A program made the position numbers and the translations under genes. From Phycisphaerae bacterium (GTDB taxonomy: Bacteria; Planctomycetota; Phycisphaerae; UBA1845; UTPLA1), in contig JAFGQA010000229.1 in assembly GCA_016935885.1 (NCBI GenBank), forward strand, positions 1 to 7,350: a DNA stretch of 7,350 bases. The letters run 5' to 3'. Numbering within the stretch: the stretch's first letter is position 1; each line of letters begins with the position of its first letter. The notes beneath the pieces are model-generated. The model did no database searches and had not been told where the DNA came from. It saw only the letters and a list, made by a program, of their open reading frames with translations. Positions 5,090 through 7,350 of the stretch are shown here, one piece after another.

Positions 5090-6181
5090 ATGACGGCCGA
5101 GACGCCCCAAGATCACATCGTCGTTCAGTGTCCCTGTGGCGCGAAGCTCCGCGTGCGCGCCGCGGCAATCGGCAAGAAGACCAGGTGCCCGAAGTGCGAC
5201 GGGATCGTGGCGATCACGGCGCCCGCGCCCGGACCCGCCACGCCGGCACCGGCGAGTCCACTCGATCATGGTCACGGGCTGCTCGACGAGTCGCCCCAGC
5301 ATGAGCAGACCACGAAAGACGCGCCGAGCAGGCGCATGAGCGCTGCCAAGGCATGCCCAAACTGTGGCGTGCCGACGGCGGCCGACGCCAGGCTCTGCAT
5401 CGCGTGCGGGTACGACATCGAGAAGGAATGCCAACGGGAGGTCGTGGTCACGCCTGCGTCGGGCGGTGCCGGTGCGTTGGCCACGCAGATGGCGAAGTCG
5501 GCGGGAACGTTCGTCGTCGGCTCCGTGCTCAGCCTTGTGGGCGCCTTGATCGGTGGGGCGGTCTGGTTCGCCGTCGTGTGGTACCTGAACGCCGAAGTCG
5601 GGTACATCGCGTGGGGCGTCGGCGTGCTGGCGGGTGCGGGGATGCTCGTGGGGAGTCGCTCGCCGAGTGCAAAGGCTGGCGTCGTGGCAGCGGGGATGTC
5701 GGCAGTCGGCATCGTTGCTGCGAAGGCCGCGATCTTCTTCCTTGTGATCGTCGTCGTGCTCTCCGGTGACACGGATGACATCGACTTGCAGCGCCAGTTC
5801 GTCGCCAGCCGCATGTCCGACGAGATCCTCACCGAGCGAGGGATCGATCCAGAGTCACTGAACGACGAGGAGTGGGGCACGGCTGCCGATTCTGCCTGGG
5901 ATGAGGCAGAACGGCGAGTGACGCGAATGAGCGACCAGGAGGTGCGCGCCAAGTGGCAGGAATACCGCGACCAGGACGCGGCGATGGCGGCAGCGGAGGG
6001 TGACTCACCGGCCGGGAAGGAGCCGGGAGAAGAGGTGGGTTTCACGGAGACGGCAACGGCCCTTCTGCCGGTGTTCTTTAGCACGCAGTTCGGAGTATTC
6101 GACATTCTGTGGTTCCTGCTGGCCCTTGGCTCCGCCTTTAAGATCGCCAGCGCCGGTACACGCGCCGGCGGAGGCGATTAG
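5090..6181 (+). CDS. Double zinc-ribbon multi-spanning membrane protein
   Basis: This 363-residue protein begins with two different zinc ribbons. The first, CPCGAKL...TRCPKC (Cys 14, 16, 33, 36), is of the kind common in planctomycete proteins, where GKK precedes the second Cys pair. The second, CPNC...CIAC (Cys 89, 92, 103, 106), follows an Ala/Pro-rich linker. Hydrophobic helices come next at about 141-165, 171-189, 197-211 and 212-225. A charged stretch (226-320, rich in Asp, Glu and Arg, with MSDEILTERGIDPE and MSDQEVRAKWQEYRDQ) is followed by a last hydrophobic segment, FGVFDILWFLLALGSAFKIA (334-353). The ribbons would face the cytoplasm if the usual positive-inside pattern holds. I do not know a specific activity. 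The gene stands alone, reads away from the zinc-ribbon/SPFH pair and shares its promoter region. A 6-bp inverted repeat (CGCCGG 6151-6156, CCGGCG 6165-6170) overlaps the last codons but lacks a T-run. Confidence 0.85.
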   Translation: MTAETPQDHIVVQCPCGAKLRVRAAAIGKKTRCPKCDGIVAITAPAPGPATPAPASPLDHGHGLLDESPQHEQTTKDAPSRRMSAAKACPNCGVPTAADARLCIACGYDIEKECQREVVVTPASGGAGALATQMAKSAGTFVVGSVLSLVGALIGGAVWFAVVWYLNAEVGYIAWGVGVLAGAGMLVGSRSPSAKAGVVAAGMSAVGIVAAKAAIFFLVIVVVLSGDTDDIDLQRQFVASRMSDEILTERGIDPESLNDEEWGTAADSAWDEAERRVTRMSDQEVRAKWQEYRDQDAAMAAAEGDSPAGKEPGEEVGFTETATALLPVFFSTQFGVFDILWFLLALGSAFKIASAGTRAGGGD

Positions 6182-6401
6182 GAACCTACTTCCCCAAGCC
6201 CGTGCAAGACAACCGCCGCTGAGCTCGCGCTCTGCCACTCACGCAGGCCGAATCAGCGAGCAGCCGGAGTGCCACTGGCCGGGTGCCGCTGGCGGCCTGC
6301 TTGCCCGTGGTTCCTCTCCCAAGCGAGGTAGTCGTGCGATTCGCGGAACGCGGTGGTCGCCCCCCCTCCGAGTTGGCCCCGTCCTGTGTGTGCCCGATAA
6401 C

Positions 6402-6440
6402 ACTTTTCCTGTTGCAGTAAGCCGGTTGAGGCCGAAAAGT
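6402..6440. repeat. Inverted repeat, 7-bp arms
   Basis: ACTTTTC (6402-6408) pairs perfectly with GAAAAGT (6434-6440). The 25-nt loop contains GCCGG and GGCC that may form an inner stem. It may be a transcript 3' structure of the upstream gene or an unrecognised small RNA element. Confidence 0.35.
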
Positions 6441-6578
6441 CTCTAGGGTGCGCCACCGGTCCCTTGTGGCACAGGGAAGTGGGCCACAACGCCCGGGTGG
6501 TACACCCATCCCGGCGGCGTGCAGGCGCATGTGGAACAACCGTCCCGCGGAGTCCAAGGATGCACCGGCGGTCGGAAT

Positions 6579-6592
6579 ATGACACAGGTCAT
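6579..6592. promoter_or_regulatory. Small dyad upstream of the TSP3 gene
   Basis: ATGAC and GTCAT are perfectly inverted around ACAG. The position, 38 bp before the start codon, fits an operator or a 5' leader hairpin, but 5-bp arms can arise by chance. Confidence 0.25.
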
Positions 6593-6630
6593 CCATTATT
6601 CTCCATAGCCAACGGTGGGAAAGCGTACAT

Positions 6631-7350
6631 ATGAGAACTCATAGCACGATCGGACCGAAGCTCGTTGTCATCGCGTGTCTTCTGGCCTCGGCATTCCCCG
6701 TGTCCGTCCTGGCCCAGGAAGCCTCACCACCTATCGAGGCCCTCAGTCTGACGTCGGTGTGCGTGGACGACCCGGCCGTCCAACGCCGGTGGCAGATCGA
6801 CAACCCGAACGACCTCGACGTCGAGGTGATCTGGCAGGTGGTCGAGACCGACCAGACCGCCACGGTCACGGCGCCTCCCGGGGCTTCGTTCATCTTCACG
6901 ACGACCGTCGAAGGCCCGAACATCGTCGTCATTGTGTGGTACGACGAGAATGGCGTGGAGCAGAGCGACGTCGCCTCCGGCGGCGTCGAGTGTGAGAGGG
7001 GCGCGTGTTTTATCGAGAACTACATGGATACCGGCCGGTGCAACTGCCTGATCCTGGCCCAATACCTCTGCGAGGCCTTGGAAGGCGGAACCTACCAGGG
7101 AGATCACACGGTCTGTGATTCGGACAATGACGGGGTCTTCGGCTGCGACGACCTGTGCCCCGGCACACCCGAAGATGAGGATGCCAATGAAGACGGTTGC
7201 TCGTGCAGCCAACTGGACGACGATCAGGATGGAGCCAACAACTGCATCGACAACTGCCTTGAAACGTCGAACCCCGATCAGGCGGACCTTGACGGTGATG
7301 GGATCGGCGACGTCTGCGACGGCGACCGGGACGGCGACGGCGTGCCCAAC
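6631..7350 (+). CDS. Secreted thrombospondin type 3 repeat protein (3' end missing)
   Basis: The frame is open from ATG 6631 to the window edge (240 codons, no stop), so the C-terminus lies outside. Residues 1-29 form a Sec signal peptide (basic start, LVVIACLLASAFPVSV core, cleavage expected after VLA). Residues about 36-121 are a predicted beta domain beginning LTSVCVDDPAVQRRWQIDNP, with Cys 44 and Cys 121; I recall similar domains in secreted planctomycete proteins. A Cys-rich module follows (125-162) from GACF to GGTYQGDHTVC, a degenerate form of the GACC...GGTYQGDGTxC repeat of Phycisphaerae secreted proteins. From 163 on come Asp/Asn/Cys-rich TSP3 repeats (DSDNDGV, DDDQDG, NPDQADLDGDGIGDVCD, DRDGDGVPN), which bind calcium. 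A GGGA motif lies 10 nt upstream of the ATG. Likely an extracellular or surface protein in a calcium-stabilised form; exact role unknown. Proteins of this type often continue into adhesion or enzyme domains. Confidence 0.85.
   Translation, partial: MRTHSTIGPKLVVIACLLASAFPVSVLAQEASPPIEALSLTSVCVDDPAVQRRWQIDNPNDLDVEVIWQVVETDQTATVTAPPGASFIFTTTVEGPNIVVIVWYDENGVEQSDVASGGVECERGACFIENYMDTGRCNCLILAQYLCEALEGGTYQGDHTVCDSDNDGVFGCDDLCPGTPEDEDANEDGCSCSQLDDDQDGANNCIDNCLETSNPDQADLDGDGIGDVCDGDRDGDGVPN

Larger units (their letters stand above)
6182..6630. other. Non-coding spacer before the TSP3 gene
   Basis: No gene is supported in these 449 bases. Open frames on the minus strand at 6186-6596 and 6253-6585 give Arg/Gly/Thr-rich products without family resemblance or binding sites. 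Visible structure includes an inverted repeat ACTTTTC (6402-6408) / GAAAAGT (6434-6440) with a 25-nt loop, and a dyad ATGAC-ACAG-GTCAT (6579-6592) about 40 bp before the TSP3 start, which could be an operator. The tail 6570-6630 is the most AT-rich part and probably holds the TSP3 promoter, but I cannot place its boxes. Confidence 0.5.

Noticed and set aside
4733..5434. 233-codon minus-strand open frame
   Set aside because: It crosses the divergent promoter region, overlaps the start of the zinc-ribbon gene and runs antisense to the 5090 gene, with no recognisable domain.
5272..6105. 277-codon minus-strand open frame
   Set aside because: Antisense shadow of the zinc-ribbon membrane protein; Ser/Thr/Ala/Pro-rich with no domain.
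6186..6596. 136-codon minus-strand frame in the spacer before the TSP3 gene
   Set aside because: The composition is Arg/Gly/Thr-rich, there is no binding site, and another frame is equally open at 6253-6585.

Overview
The window is GC-rich DNA with six protein-coding genes (one running off the right edge), one probable 49-codon small gene, and spacers rich in dispersed repeats and hairpins. The gene content points to a Planctomycetota bacterium, most likely a Phycisphaerae-like lineage. The signs are paired CxxC zinc ribbons on a multi-spanning membrane protein, a secreted protein joining a GACC-like cysteine module to thrombospondin type 3 calcium-binding repeats, and long repeat-filled intergenic regions. 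This assignment is an inference from gene style, since no rRNA or tRNA gene is present.

Layout. 1-443 holds no supported gene but has a 62-bp repeat copy and several strong hairpins. On the minus strand, reading right to left, are a zinc-ribbon protein (4742-4251), an SPFH/band-7 membrane protein (4216-3266), a spacer with repeats, a probable small hydrophobic protein (2784-2635), an AMP-forming acyl-CoA synthetase (2575-1106) and a PilZ-domain protein (815-444). On the plus strand are a double zinc-ribbon membrane protein (5090-6181) and a secreted TSP3-repeat protein (6631 to beyond 7350). 4743-5089 is a divergent promoter region with a sigma70-like promoter overlapped by short tandem repeats.

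How the genes may work together. The zinc-ribbon and SPFH genes are 34 nt apart and probably form one transcript. The divergent gene across the shared promoter region also makes a zinc-ribbon membrane protein, so these three may act in one membrane-associated process; that is inference. The acyl-CoA synthetase may be co-transcribed with the small hydrophobic protein 59 nt upstream. The PilZ and TSP3 genes look like independent units.

The least expected signals are the small ORF at 2635-2784 (strong third-position GC bias, not explained by any neighbour), a pair of 62-bp repeats, a pair of 90-bp repeats (one abutting the SPFH stop codon), and the operator-like repeat cluster around 4952-5001. 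I found no CRISPR array, transposase, integrase, tRNA or rRNA gene.
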